This document shows, piece after piece, positions 1-8,529 of a stretch of 64,000 nucleotides of DNA (the stretch's first letter is position 1; every line of letters starts with the position of its first letter). The notes under the pieces are model-generated. The model was not told the origin of the DNA. It searched no databases and saw only the letters and a list, made by a program, of their open reading frames with translations. Position numbers and translations under genes: made by a program. The DNA is from an uncultured Cohaesibacter sp. (GTDB lineage: Bacteria > Pseudomonadota > Alphaproteobacteria > Rhizobiales > Cohaesibacteraceae). The stretch spans positions 4,461,001-4,525,000 of the forward strand of contig NZ_OY761553.1 in assembly GCF_963664735.1 (NCBI RefSeq), given 5' to 3'.

Positions 1-53
1 TGGCCTTCTCCTTCTTCTTCTTTAAATTCCTATCACGGGAGGAAGGGCTATGA
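1..53 (+). CDS. C-terminal end of an upstream gene, probably a MalF-type sugar ABC permease (partial)
   Basis: Only the last sixteen codons lie in the window. The frame reads AFSFFFFKFLSREEGL and stops with a TGA that overlaps the ATG of the following permease as ATGA. A very hydrophobic stretch followed by a short basic/acidic tail is how MalF/UgpA-type permeases usually end, and the partner permease of a MalG-type protein normally lies immediately upstream. The reading frame and overlap are seen directly; the family is inferred from position and composition only. Confidence 0.5.
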   Translation, partial: AFSFFFFKFLSREEGL

Positions 54-1249
54 AACAGGGATATCTTCTTTCGCTGGTGGTGGGGGCTTTATGGAGCCTT
101 ACCATTATCGTGTGCCTGACCATCGTTATGGCCTTTTCCACGGGGTTGCCTGTGCACCCGATCTGGCTTCTTTCCATCTTGCAAGGGGCAACCGTGGGGC
201 TGGTCGCCCTTTCGGTCTCCAATCGGTGGCTGGGTCTTCTCATCTCGCTTGGGCTGGTGCTCGGGATCAGTCTGTTCGAGCCCTTTGGCATCAGCCTCGA
301 GCAGAAAATGTCCGCCCAGCTGATCGGGCTCGCCATTCTGGTTCTGGGGCTCTATTTCCCGCTGCGGGCCATGGTGCACGGGCTTCCCTTTGGCAAGCTG
401 ACGCGGCATCAGTTTGAAGAGGGCATCGTGCGGTTTCTTACCGGTTTTGGTTATGTCTTCTTTACCGCGATTGTCATCGTGCCTTTCTATGTGATGCTGA
501 TGACCTCTGTGAAGGGGCAGCAGGCGCTGTTGCTCAATCCGCTGGATTTCTCGATTGATTGGGACAAGGGCTGGGGGCTTCTGCGCTCCTATCAAGAATT
601 GTTCATGGAGCATAATTTCGGGCGCTACCTGTCTATTTCCTTCTTTGTGTCGGTGGCAACGGTGTTTGTCACGCTGCTGTTCAGCGTGCCCGGCGCCTAT
701 GCGGTGGCGCGGCTGCGTTTCAAGGGGCAAGCCCTGATGTCTCGCTCGATCCTGCTCATCTATATGGTGCCGATGATCGTGCTGGCTTTGCCGATTTATG
801 TCGGTTTCTCCATGTTTGGTCTAAGAAACTCGCTGTTCGGGCTGTTGCTGATCTATCCGGTCACCACCATTCCGGTAGCGCTTTATATGCTGCAGGGATA
901 TTTCCGTGGGCTACCCGGCGAGATCGAGGAGGCGGGGTTGATGGACGGCCTTTCGCGGCTCGGTGTGATCTGGAAGATCACATTACCGTTATCGCTGCCG
1001 GCTCTGGCATCGGTTTCGCTTTATGTCTTCATGATCGCGTGGAACGAATTTCTGCTTGCTTTCATGCTGCTGGATGATCCGGGCAAGTTCACGCTGACCC
1101 GTGGCGTTACAATGCTCAATTCCTCGGAGGTGCCCCGACAGCATCTGATGGCGGGGGCGGTGATTGCAACATTGCCGATCCTCGTGCTTTTCCTCGGACT
1201 TGAGCGCTTCATGACCAAAGGCCTGACCGCAGGCTCTGTTAAAGGATGA
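50..1249 (+). CDS. Carbohydrate ABC transporter permease, MalG type, with extra N-terminal membrane segments
   Basis: Inner-membrane permease (399 aa) of a binding-protein-dependent sugar importer. The C-terminal ~280 residues match the MalG-type binding-protein-dependent permease fold. They include the cytoplasmic coupling helix with the EAA pattern around residues 290-310 (GEIEEAGLMDGLSRLGVIWK), followed by LPLSLPALASVSLY. MalG-type proteins are usually about 280 aa. Here an additional ~115 residues at the N terminus contain about four hydrophobic segments (roughly 5-29, 37-54, 58-77 and 88-107). The start overlaps the upstream stop as ATGA, with GGAGGAAG just before it. It is coupled by another ATGA overlap to the glycoside hydrolase gene and lies upstream of the cognate ATPase, so the operon couples uptake to hydrolysis of the transported compound. 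Confidence 0.9.
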   Translation: MKQGYLLSLVVGALWSLTIIVCLTIVMAFSTGLPVHPIWLLSILQGATVGLVALSVSNRWLGLLISLGLVLGISLFEPFGISLEQKMSAQLIGLAILVLGLYFPLRAMVHGLPFGKLTRHQFEEGIVRFLTGFGYVFFTAIVIVPFYVMLMTSVKGQQALLLNPLDFSIDWDKGWGLLRSYQELFMEHNFGRYLSISFFVSVATVFVTLLFSVPGAYAVARLRFKGQALMSRSILLIYMVPMIVLALPIYVGFSMFGLRNSLFGLLLIYPVTTIPVALYMLQGYFRGLPGEIEEAGLMDGLSRLGVIWKITLPLSLPALASVSLYVFMIAWNEFLLAFMLLDDPGKFTLTRGVTMLNSSEVPRQHLMAGAVIATLPILVLFLGLERFMTKGLTAGSVKG

Positions 1250-2517
1250 CAAGAATAATGGCTATCTCTGACGATAAACTGGACCGGCAAGCGCGCCGGA
1301 TCCTGCGGCAAAATGATCGCGGGGGATATACGGTGCCAACAGCGGGATTATATCCCTATCAATGGAACTGGGATTCCTGTTTTGCGGCTTGGGGTTTTTC
1401 TTCGTTTGATGTCAAACGGGCCTGGTTCGAGATCCACACGCTCTTTACCGGGCAGTGGGACACGGGCATGGTGCCCCACATCATCTTCCATAAAAGGGCC
1501 GATGGCTATTTCCCCGGTCCCGATGTCTGGGGGGTAGACAGGGTTCCGCACACGTCAGGAATTACGCAGCCACCTGTTGCCGCAACGCTCATTCGCTCAA
1601 TTTATGAGCAGGACAAGCGCTATGGCCGCGTCCATATGGACCTCATCTACGGGCGGCTTGTCAGTTGGCATCGGTGGTTCATGAAAAACCGCGTCGAGCG
1701 GGGCATGGTTGCCATAACCCATCCATGGGAAAGCGGGCGCGACAATGCTGTTGACTGGGATAGCGCTATGGCGGCTGTTTCTACCGAAGGGGTGGGAGAA
1801 TATAAACGCCGCGACACAAGCCATGTGGATCCTGCCATGCGGCCCAAGAAGGAAGATTATGACCGCTATCTGAAAATGCTTTATTTCGGGAGAGACAGCG
1901 GCTGGGATGAGGACAAGATCCGCGAAGGCTCTCCCTTCCGGGTGGCCGATGTGGGCATGACCTTCATTTTCCTCAGGGCCTGCCGCGATCTGTTGCAGCT
2001 GGCGATGGATCTGGATCATCTGACACCGGAGATCGAAGGCTGGATTGCCGAACTGGAAGAAGGGGTTCGCAACCATTGGAACCCTGCCGGTTACTATGAC
2101 AGCATTGATTTGAGGAGCGGAGAATTCACCAATTCCCTCAGTTCCGCCTCGTTTCTTTGCTGGTATGCCGGCATCGACAATGAAACGATGAGAGCCCATC
2201 TGGAAGATATCCTGCAAAAGGTCACTTTCAGTGTTCCCTCCTATGATCCGCGTGGAGAGAAGTTCGAGCATCTTCGCTATTGGCGAGGGCCGGTCTGGGG
2301 CATCATCAATGCGTTGATCGGTATCGGGCTTAATGAACGTGGACAAATACAGCTTGCGGATCGTTTGCGCAAGGATACGCGCAATCTGATCACCGAGCAT
2401 GGATTTTATGAATATTTCAGCCCTGTCGATGGCACACCGGCAGGTGGCAATCAATTTACATGGACGGCTGCGATCTGGCTAACCTGGGCGGGCCCGCATG
2501 CGAAGGGGAGGTTCTAG
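1246..2517 (+). CDS. MGH1-like (GH63-type) glycoside hydrolase, probably acting on a glycosylglycerate-type solute
   Basis: Predicted cytoplasmic alpha/alpha-barrel glycosidase of 423 aa with no signal peptide. Recognisable features are LYPYQWNWDSCFAAWG (residues 35-50), MVPHIIFH (75-82), YFPGPDVWG, SGITQPPVAAT, HPWESGRDN (159-167) and, near the end, GFYEYFSPVDG with GGNQFTWTAAIW. These are hallmarks of the MGH1-like/GH63 group that includes mycobacterial glucosylglycerate/mannosylglycerate hydrolase. The acidic residues in WNWD, HPWESGRD and GFYEY are where this family has its catalytic pair. It is embedded between permease and ATPase genes (ATGA overlap upstream, RBS of the ATPase inside its end), so the transporter probably imports its substrate. 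Glucosyl- or mannosylglycerate is an inference; another small alpha-glycoside is possible. Confidence 0.8.
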   Translation: MTRIMAISDDKLDRQARRILRQNDRGGYTVPTAGLYPYQWNWDSCFAAWGFSSFDVKRAWFEIHTLFTGQWDTGMVPHIIFHKRADGYFPGPDVWGVDRVPHTSGITQPPVAATLIRSIYEQDKRYGRVHMDLIYGRLVSWHRWFMKNRVERGMVAITHPWESGRDNAVDWDSAMAAVSTEGVGEYKRRDTSHVDPAMRPKKEDYDRYLKMLYFGRDSGWDEDKIREGSPFRVADVGMTFIFLRACRDLLQLAMDLDHLTPEIEGWIAELEEGVRNHWNPAGYYDSIDLRSGEFTNSLSSASFLCWYAGIDNETMRAHLEDILQKVTFSVPSYDPRGEKFEHLRYWRGPVWGIINALIGIGLNERGQIQLADRLRKDTRNLITEHGFYEYFSPVDGTPAGGNQFTWTAAIWLTWAGPHAKGRF

Positions 2518-2518
2518 C

Positions 2519-3574
2519 ATGGCATCGATTGAACTCAAGGCCGTTGAGAAATGGTTTGGTGAACTGCAAGTCATCAAAGGCGTTGATCTGGCCATTGAGG
2601 AGGGGGAGTTCGTCATTTTCGTAGGGCCATCCGGTTGTGGCAAATCCACCTTGCTCAGGACTATCGCGGGATTGGAGGAGTGCTCGCGAGGGAAAATCCT
2701 GATCGAGGGGCGCAATGTCACTGCCGAACCACCTGCGGCGCGTGGCCTTGCCATGGTGTTTCAGTCTTATGCGCTTTATCCGCATATGAATGTGCGCGAC
2801 AATATGGGATTTGGACTTAAGACAGCGGGCACGCCAAAGGCGGAGATTGAGCAGAAGGTCAATGAAGCCGCGCGTGCGTTGAAACTGGAAGCCTATCTCG
2901 ACCGCAAACCCAAGGCGCTTTCCGGCGGTCAACGCCAGAGAGTGGCCATCGGACGCTCGATCGTGCGCAATCCTACCGCCTTCATGTTTGATGAGCCCTT
3001 GTCAAACCTTGACGCCGCTCTGCGGGTGGAAATGCGCTATGAGCTGGCCAAGCTGCACAGGGAGCTGAAAGCCACAATGATTTATGTGACCCATGATCAG
3101 GTCGAGGCCATGACATTGGCTGACCGGATCGTGGTGCTGCGTGACGGCATTATCGAACAGGTTGGCTCACCAAGGGAGCTTTATGAGAGACCGGGCAATC
3201 TGTTTGTGGCCCAGTTTATCGGTTCGCCAAAGATGAATATCATGCCATGCAGCACGCAAGGGGGTGATTACATCCTTGAAGGCGGGCGCGGCGGAAAACA
3301 GACCCAGACGGGCGCAGCAAGCCATGTTGGTGTCAGGCCTGAAGCCTTGACGATCGGAGCGAAGGGCGAGGGGCAATGCGACGGGGTTGTCGATATTGTT
3401 GAATATCTCGGCTCTGACACGCATCTGCTGGTCGATTGTGGAGGGCTCGGCGCCATCGGTGTGCGGCTTGATGGTGATGCTACGGTCAAACCCGGCGATG
3501 AGGTTGGTCTGATCTTCAATCCCGAGAAACTGCATTTCTTTGACGGGGAAGGGCTGGCCTTGCCACGGGGCTAA
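2519..3574 (+). CDS. Sugar ABC transporter ATP-binding protein, UgpC/MalK type
   Basis: ATPase subunit (351 aa) powering the importer encoded upstream. It shows Walker A GPSGCGKST, Q-loop AMVFQSYALYPHM, signature LSGGQRQRVAIGRS, Walker B AFMFDEPLSNLD and the switch histidine in VTHDQVEAMTLADR. It continues into a MalK-like C-terminal TOBE/OB regulatory domain containing VGVRPEAL. A longer reading from an ATG at 2498 is possible, but the ATG at 2519 sits one base after the upstream stop and is preceded by GAAGGGGAGG at good spacing, so it is chosen. It is the last gene before a strong hairpin terminator. The multiple-sugar MalK/UgpC group cannot be resolved to a substrate by sequence alone. 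Confidence 0.93.
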   Translation: MASIELKAVEKWFGELQVIKGVDLAIEEGEFVIFVGPSGCGKSTLLRTIAGLEECSRGKILIEGRNVTAEPPAARGLAMVFQSYALYPHMNVRDNMGFGLKTAGTPKAEIEQKVNEAARALKLEAYLDRKPKALSGGQRQRVAIGRSIVRNPTAFMFDEPLSNLDAALRVEMRYELAKLHRELKATMIYVTHDQVEAMTLADRIVVLRDGIIEQVGSPRELYERPGNLFVAQFIGSPKMNIMPCSTQGGDYILEGGRGGKQTQTGAASHVGVRPEALTIGAKGEGQCDGVVDIVEYLGSDTHLLVDCGGLGAIGVRLDGDATVKPGDEVGLIFNPEKLHFFDGEGLALPRG

Positions 3575-3625
3575 TTGTCCTTTTCCCTGCGGCCATTTTA
3601 TCGTCCACTGGCATCAAGCCATCAT

Positions 3626-3670
3626 GAGCACTTTCCGCTTGCAAATGGGCTGCGGGAAGTGCTCAGCTTT
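3626..3670 (+). terminator. Rho-independent terminator of the sugar ABC operon
   Basis: GAGCACTTTCCGC and GCGGGAAGTGCTC form a 13-bp stem with one G.U pair and a 13-nt loop. They are followed within three bases by a T-run. It lies between the ATPase stop and the SLC13 gene. Confidence 0.75.
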
Positions 3671-3720
3671 TTGCGCTGTTTTCTTTTGCGCCAGCCCTTT
3701 ATGCAAGCGCGGCTGGAACG

Positions 3721-5514
3721 ATGTTCGGGTCTCTTGATATGACGCTTGATCAAGTCATAGTTCTGCTGCTGCTTCTCTTTGTCTTCATCGGGTTTTTCAA
3801 GGAAGTCTATCCGCCCGAAGTGACAGCGCTTGGGGCGTCTGCTCTTCTTCTGGCGCTTGGAATCATCGAGACGAAGACATTTCTCGGCGTCTTCAGTTCC
3901 AGTGCTCCGATCACCATCGCCATGATGTTCATCATTTCGGCGTCGCTGGAACGCACCGGCGTTTTGACCATGTTGGGCGACTGGTTGAAGATACAGGCGC
4001 GTGGTTCGATGCTGCGGGCGCTGGTGTTGATGATGGTCTGCACCATTCTCATTTCGGCCTTCATGAACAACACGCCGGTTGTCATTCTGCTGACGCCGGT
4101 AATGATTTCGGTTGCGCGTTCCGTCGGAGTTTCTGCCTCTAAATTCCTTATGCCGCTGTCATTTGCCGCCATTTTTGGCGGTACATTGACGCTGGTTGGA
4201 ACCTCGACCAACATTCTTATGAGCGGGATCGCCAAAGACGCCGGGCAGCCACCGCTTTCCATGTTTGAGATGACCATGCCGGGGCTGGTCTTCGCCTTTG
4301 CAGGCATGATCTATATGCTGTTTGCCGGGCGCCATCTCATTCCGGACAGGCCGACATTGGCCGGTATGCTGGGGCAGACGGCAAAACGGCGCTTCATGGC
4401 GCGGCTGCTCATTCCCTCCCGCTCTCGCTATATCGGAAAGCCGGTCACCGCATTGCCTTTCAACAAGCATCAGACCGCGGTGGTTGATGTGATCCGCGGC
4501 GAGATTTCCTTGCGGGATGCCTTGCAACAGGTGAAACTGATGGCGGGCGACCGGGTGGTGGTGAAAACCGATACCGGTGAAATTCTGGGTTTGCGGGATG
4601 ACGGTCAGGTGGAGTTTCAGGATTTTTCCGGGCAGGATCTGGAGCCGGTGACCGCCGGGCAGACCTTGCAGCTGGAAGCCAGTGTCGGGCCGACCTCCTC
4701 GCTTCTGGGCAAGACCATCAGCTCTCTGCATCTGCGCCGCAAATATGGCGTCTATCTAATGGCGGTGCATCGGCATAATGAGAATATCACCGCCAGCGGT
4801 GACAATATGCAGCTGCAATTTGCCGATACCCTGTTGCTGGAGGGTTCGCAGGAGAGCATTCAGCGCCTTGTCGAAGAAGAGGGTATCGTCAATCTGACCT
4901 CGCCCACGACAAAGGCGGTGCGACGCGAGAAGGCGCCGCTGGCGATATTGGCCATTCTGGCTGTTATGCTGCTGGGGGCCTTTGATGTGATGGATTTTGC
5001 CGGGCTTTCGATCATCGGGGCGGTGTTTGTCATGATGACCCGCTGCATTGATCCCAAGGATGCGTTCGATGCCATCGACTGGCGCATTCTGTTCCTGATT
5101 TTTGGTATGCTGGGGGTGAGCTTGGGGCTGGAGCAGACGGGAGCCGCAAAGTTGATCGTTGAGACCTCTGTCGGGTTGGTTGGAGATGCCGGGCCTTATG
5201 TCATTTTGGCCATTGTCTATGTGCTGACATCGGCCTTGACCGAGATGATCAGCAACAATGCCGTGGCGGTACTTATTGGGCCGATCGTGATCGGACTTGC
5301 GCAGCAATTGGGGCTTGATCCGCGCCCGTTCATCATGGCGGTTATGTTCGCCGCCTCGGCCAGTTTTGCAACGCCGATCGGCTATCAGACCAACACTTTC
5401 ATCTATAGCGCTGGGGGGTATAAATTCCGGGACTTTCTGATGGTGGGATTGCCGCTCAATGTGCTGTTTGCTGTGGTGGCGATCATCGTGATCCCGATCT
5501 TTTTTCCCTTTTAG
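3721..5514 (+). CDS. SLC13-family (Na+/anion symporter-like) permease with two RCK_C domains
   Basis: Integral membrane carrier of 597 aa. The N-terminal half (about 1-200) and C-terminal half (about 400-597) are hydrophobic and contain the paired SLC13/CitM signatures FMNNTPVVILLTPVM with GTLTLVGTSTNIL and, in the second half, EMISNNAVAVLIGP with FATPIGYQTNTFIY. Between them lie two soluble TrkA-C/RCK_C-like segments (about 220-300 and 310-395). This is the standard arrangement of SLC13 permeases annotated as sulfate, phosphate or C4-dicarboxylate carriers in bacteria; the substrate is not readable from sequence. The start is uncertain: ATG at 3721 or ATG at 3739, neither with a strong RBS. 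It is transcribed alone between two terminators. Confidence 0.88.
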   Translation: MFGSLDMTLDQVIVLLLLLFVFIGFFKEVYPPEVTALGASALLLALGIIETKTFLGVFSSSAPITIAMMFIISASLERTGVLTMLGDWLKIQARGSMLRALVLMMVCTILISAFMNNTPVVILLTPVMISVARSVGVSASKFLMPLSFAAIFGGTLTLVGTSTNILMSGIAKDAGQPPLSMFEMTMPGLVFAFAGMIYMLFAGRHLIPDRPTLAGMLGQTAKRRFMARLLIPSRSRYIGKPVTALPFNKHQTAVVDVIRGEISLRDALQQVKLMAGDRVVVKTDTGEILGLRDDGQVEFQDFSGQDLEPVTAGQTLQLEASVGPTSSLLGKTISSLHLRRKYGVYLMAVHRHNENITASGDNMQLQFADTLLLEGSQESIQRLVEEEGIVNLTSPTTKAVRREKAPLAILAILAVMLLGAFDVMDFAGLSIIGAVFVMMTRCIDPKDAFDAIDWRILFLIFGMLGVSLGLEQTGAAKLIVETSVGLVGDAGPYVILAIVYVLTSALTEMISNNAVAVLIGPIVIGLAQQLGLDPRPFIMAVMFAASASFATPIGYQTNTFIYSAGGYKFRDFLMVGLPLNVLFAVVAIIVIPIFFPF

Positions 5515-5534
5515 GCTTCTTCTCAAAATAAAAA

Positions 5535-5560
5535 CGGGGCGGAAGAACCGCCCCGAGTTT
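5535..5560. terminator. Bidirectional terminator between the SLC13 gene and xylA
   Basis: CGGGGCGG, a 5-nt loop and CCGCCCCG form a perfect 8-bp stem. On the minus strand the stem is followed by TTTTTATTTT, giving a canonical terminator for xylAB. On the plus strand the tail is a weaker AGTTTGGTTTT. Confidence 0.85.
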
Positions 5561-5587
5561 GGTTTTGGGAGGAGTATTGGGTCTTGC

Positions 5588-6892
5588 TTAAACGAAGCGA
5601 TTGACCAGATTTTCCAGTTTTTCCTGTTTGCCGGAACGTGGTTCAGGGTTGATGTCGTCCTTGAGAACGCGTTCGGAAATGCTTTCCAACGTGCCGTTTG
5701 CCAGCATGTCCTTGTTGACGTCCTTGTCCCAGTCGGCATAGCGGGCTTTGAGGGCATCTTCCAGACCGCCATCTTCGAGCATGGCAGCCGCTGCCTTGAG
5801 GCCACGGGCACAGATGTCCATGCCGCCAATATGACCGGCAACCAGATCGTCTGCATCAAGGGACTGACGGCGCAGCTTCGCGTCGAAGTTGGTGCCGCCG
5901 GTGGTGAAGCCGCCTGCCTTGAGGATATGGTAGTAGGCCAGAGCCACTTCCGGGGTGTTGTTCGGGAACTGGTCGGTATCCCAGCCGGACTGATAGTCGT
6001 TGCGGTTCATGTCGATGGAACCGAGCATGCCATCGGCAGCGGCAACCGCAATTTCATGTTCGAAGCTGTGGCCGGCGAGAATGGCGTGGCCCTGTTCAAG
6101 GTTCAACTTCACTTCGCCTTCCAGACCATATTTACGCAGGAAGCCGATGCAGGTTGCGGCATCGAAGTCATACTGATGCTTGCTTGGTTCCTGCGGTTTC
6201 GGTTCGACAAGGATGGTGCCTTTGAAGCCGATCTTGTGCTTGTAATCGACGACCATGTTGAGGAAACGGCCCATATGGTCCAGTTCCTGACCGATGTCGG
6301 TGTTCAGCAGGGTTTCATAGCCTTCGCGGCCGCCCCAGAGCACATAGTTCTGGCCGCCCAGACGGTGTGTGGCATCCATGCAGCTCTTGACCGTTGCTGC
6401 GGCATAAGCGAACACATCCGGATCAGGGTTGGTTGATGCGCCAGACATGAAGCGGCGATGGCCAAACATGTTTGCCGTGCCCCAAAGCAGCTTGGTGCTG
6501 GAGGTTGCCATCTTTTCTTCGAAATAGTCGACGATCGCGTTGAGGTTGGAGAGGCTCTCAGCGAAGTTTTTGCCTTCCGGGCGTACATCGGCATCATGGA
6601 AGCAGAAGAAAGGGGCATCCAGCAAGTCGAACAGTTCAAAAGCCACGTCAGCTTTCAATTTGGCTTTGGACATTTCGTCGCCGAACCATGGGCGGTCGAA
6701 GGTGCGGCCGCCGAACGGGTCGCCGCCTTCCCATGCGAAGCTGTGCCAGTAGGCAACGGCGAAGCGCAGGTGGTCTTTAAGGCTCTTGCCCATCACAATC
6801 TCATCGGGATTGTAATGATGGAAAGCGAGCGGGTTATCGCTCTCAGGGCCTTCATATTTGATTTTGGACAGGGAACCGAAAAAGTCTGTCAT
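5588..6892 (-). CDS. xylA: Xylose isomerase
   Basis: Converts D-xylose to D-xylulose in the cytoplasm; 434 aa, close to the ~440 aa of the E. coli-type (class II) enzyme. Metal and catalytic signatures are visible: [12 protein letters not shown] around residues 97-107 (catalytic His99), [16 protein letters not shown] near 235, [18 protein letters not shown] and [20 protein letters not shown]. It is the distal gene of a minus-strand operon; xylB ends only two bases before its start, so the two are co-transcribed. The pathway feeds D-xylulose-5-phosphate into the pentose phosphate pathway. Regulation is probably by the ROK protein encoded upstream. Confidence 0.97.
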   Translation of the reverse strand: MTDFFGSLSKIKYEGPESDNPLAFHHYNPDEIVMGKSLKDHLRFAVAYWHSFAWEGGDPFGGRTFDRPWFGDEMSKAKLKADVAFELFDLLDAPFFCFHDADVRPEGKNFAESLSNLNAIVDYFEEKMATSSTKLLWGTANMFGHRRFMSGASTNPDPDVFAYAAATVKSCMDATHRLGGQNYVLWGGREGYETLLNTDIGQELDHMGRFLNMVVDYKHKIGFKGTILVEPKPQEPSKHQYDFDAATCIGFLRKYGLEGEVKLNLEQGHAILAGHSFEHEIAVAAADGMLGSIDMNRNDYQSGWDTDQFPNNTPEVALAYYHILKAGGFTTGGTNFDAKLRRQSLDADDLVAGHIGGMDICARGLKAAAAMLEDGGLEDALKARYADWDKDVNKDMLANGTLESISERVLKDDINPEPRSGKQEKLENLVNRFV

Positions 6893-6894
6893 GA

Positions 6895-8343
6895 TTAGAG
6901 TTCCTTCAGGGATGAATAGGCGGCTGCGTAACGGGCATAGGCGCTTTCAAAACTGTCTTGCAGGGCCTTGTTTGGATAGAAGCTTTTTTCGATGGATGGC
7001 ATCTTGCACAGAACCGAAGGATCTCCGTTCTGATCTGCAACAAGGCCCATACGCGCGGCGCCAAAGGCTCCGCCAAAGTCTCCGGCTGTTGGTCTGTCGA
7101 TCTGTTTGTCCAGAATGGTGGCCAAGAGGGACAGCCAATAGTCAGAAGAGGACCCTCCGCCCACGGCAATAAGACGGCTAAGGCTGGTGCCTGCTGCCTC
7201 AAGGGCCTTTATGCCGTCCTTGAAAGCATAGGAAATGCCTTCAAGGACGGTTCGGGTGAGGACAACCCGATCATCAGGATGGGAGAGCCCTATGAAGCCG
7301 CCTCGAATGCTGGCGTCATTGTGGGGAGTGCGCTCGCCACCAAGATAGGGGAAGAATAATGTGGAGCCGGGAGCGGCGATTTCGTCACCCAAAGCTTTTG
7401 TCAGGTCTGCCGCTTTGGAACCAACGAGATTGGCATACCAGTTCAAGGCGTCTGTTGCCGCCAGAATGACTGCCATGTGGCACCAGTGATTGGCGGTCGA
7501 ATGGCAGAATGTATGCACTGCGCTCTGGGGCAATGGCCGATAGCTGTTGATCGCTGCATAGATAACGCCGCTTGTGCCCAGGGAAATAAACGCATCCCCT
7601 TCACCGACGATGCCTGTCGCGATGGCCGAGGCCGCATTGTCGCCAGCGCCACCAGCCACGATGGCTTCAGCGGAAAAGCCCCAACGTTCAACCAGTTCCT
7701 TGCGGATTGTGCCGGTGCTGTCTGTGCTTTCAGCCAAGGCTGGCATGTGGGAAAGGTCTAGACCGGTGGCCGCAAGCAGGTCGGGGGACCATACCCGCTT
7801 GCCGACGTCCAGCCAAGACGTGCCAGCACTGTCTGAATAGTCAGAGACATAATCGCCAGTTAGCCACAGGCGAAGATAGTCCTTGGGAAGCAGCACTTTT
7901 CTGATCTTCTCGAAAAGCTCGGGCTTGTTGGCCTGCATCCATGCCAGCTTTGGAGCCGTAAAGCCCGGGAAGACGATGTTACCGGTCAACTCGCGAAAGC
8001 CGGGGGTGGCATCGAGTTTTGCTGCTTCTTCATGGCTGCGCGTGTCGTTCCAGAGAATGCAGGGAGCAATTGGCGCGTCTTTTTCATCGAGCATCGTTGC
8101 GCCATGCATCTGGCCGGAGAGGCCTATGGCGCGTACTTGCTTCAACAGATCCGGGTTGGCTTTAGCCAGATCGTCAAAGGCCGTGGCTGTCGCCAGAATC
8201 CAGCTTTCCGGATCCTGCTCGCTCCAGCCGGAGGCCGGACGCGACACGGAAAGAGGCTGGTTCGTTGAGGCGATTATCTGCTGGTCGGCAGACATGATGA
8301 CCACCTTGACACCCGACGTGCCAAGATCAATTCCCAAATACAT
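6895..8343 (-). CDS. xylB: Xylulokinase
   Basis: FGGY-family sugar kinase (482 aa) that phosphorylates D-xylulose. It starts with the phosphate-binding loop [15 protein letters not shown], has [11 protein letters not shown] around residue 80 and the second-domain motifs [16 protein letters not shown] and [21 protein letters not shown] upstream at 8361 keeps the frame open, but the ATG at 8343 is preceded by GGGAGGAAATA and gives the standard start for the family. It is the first gene of xylBA and is preceded by an intergenic region with a strong inverted repeat that may be the operator of the adjacent ROK regulator. Confidence 0.97.
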   Translation of the reverse strand: MYLGIDLGTSGVKVVIMSADQQIIASTNQPLSVSRPASGWSEQDPESWILATATAFDDLAKANPDLLKQVRAIGLSGQMHGATMLDEKDAPIAPCILWNDTRSHEEAAKLDATPGFRELTGNIVFPGFTAPKLAWMQANKPELFEKIRKVLLPKDYLRLWLTGDYVSDYSDSAGTSWLDVGKRVWSPDLLAATGLDLSHMPALAESTDSTGTIRKELVERWGFSAEAIVAGGAGDNAASAIATGIVGEGDAFISLGTSGVIYAAINSYRPLPQSAVHTFCHSTANHWCHMAVILAATDALNWYANLVGSKAADLTKALGDEIAAPGSTLFFPYLGGERTPHNDASIRGGFIGLSHPDDRVVLTRTVLEGISYAFKDGIKALEAAGTSLSRLIAVGGGSSSDYWLSLLATILDKQIDRPTAGDFGGAFGAARMGLVADQNGDPSVLCKMPSIEKSFYPNKALQDSFESAYARYAAAYSSLKEL

Positions 8344-8416
8344 TATTTCCTCCCACCCCAAGCTTCAGCGATGCAGACGCACGCGGTCTATGACGGGTTG
8401 TTTGTTATGGGAGATA

Positions 8417-8437
8417 TTATTTTAGTATATAAAATAA
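8417..8437. promoter_or_regulatory. Candidate operator of the xylose ROK regulator upstream of xylBA
   Basis: A perfect inverted repeat, TTATTTTA and TAAAATAA separated by GTATA, lies 74 bp upstream of the xylB start codon, in an AT-rich promoter region. ROK-family XylR proteins typically bind AT-rich palindromes in xyl promoters. The repeat is seen directly; the assignment to this regulator is inferred from position. The arm TAAAATAA recurs upstream of the regulator gene itself. Confidence 0.55.
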
Positions 8438-8529
8438 ATCAAGATATGCGCGTTTGAATCCACTGGTAAAGGCAGTGTCAGGCTCTGGGCTTCTTGTTAT
8501 TTATCGCAAATTTGAGCAAGGGGAGGGCG

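Noticed and set aside
4756-5859. 367-codon minus-strand frame running from the end of xylA into the SLC13 gene
   Set aside because: It lies out of frame over the xylA 3' end, crosses the terminator and then runs antisense to the SLC13 gene; no domain is recognisable.
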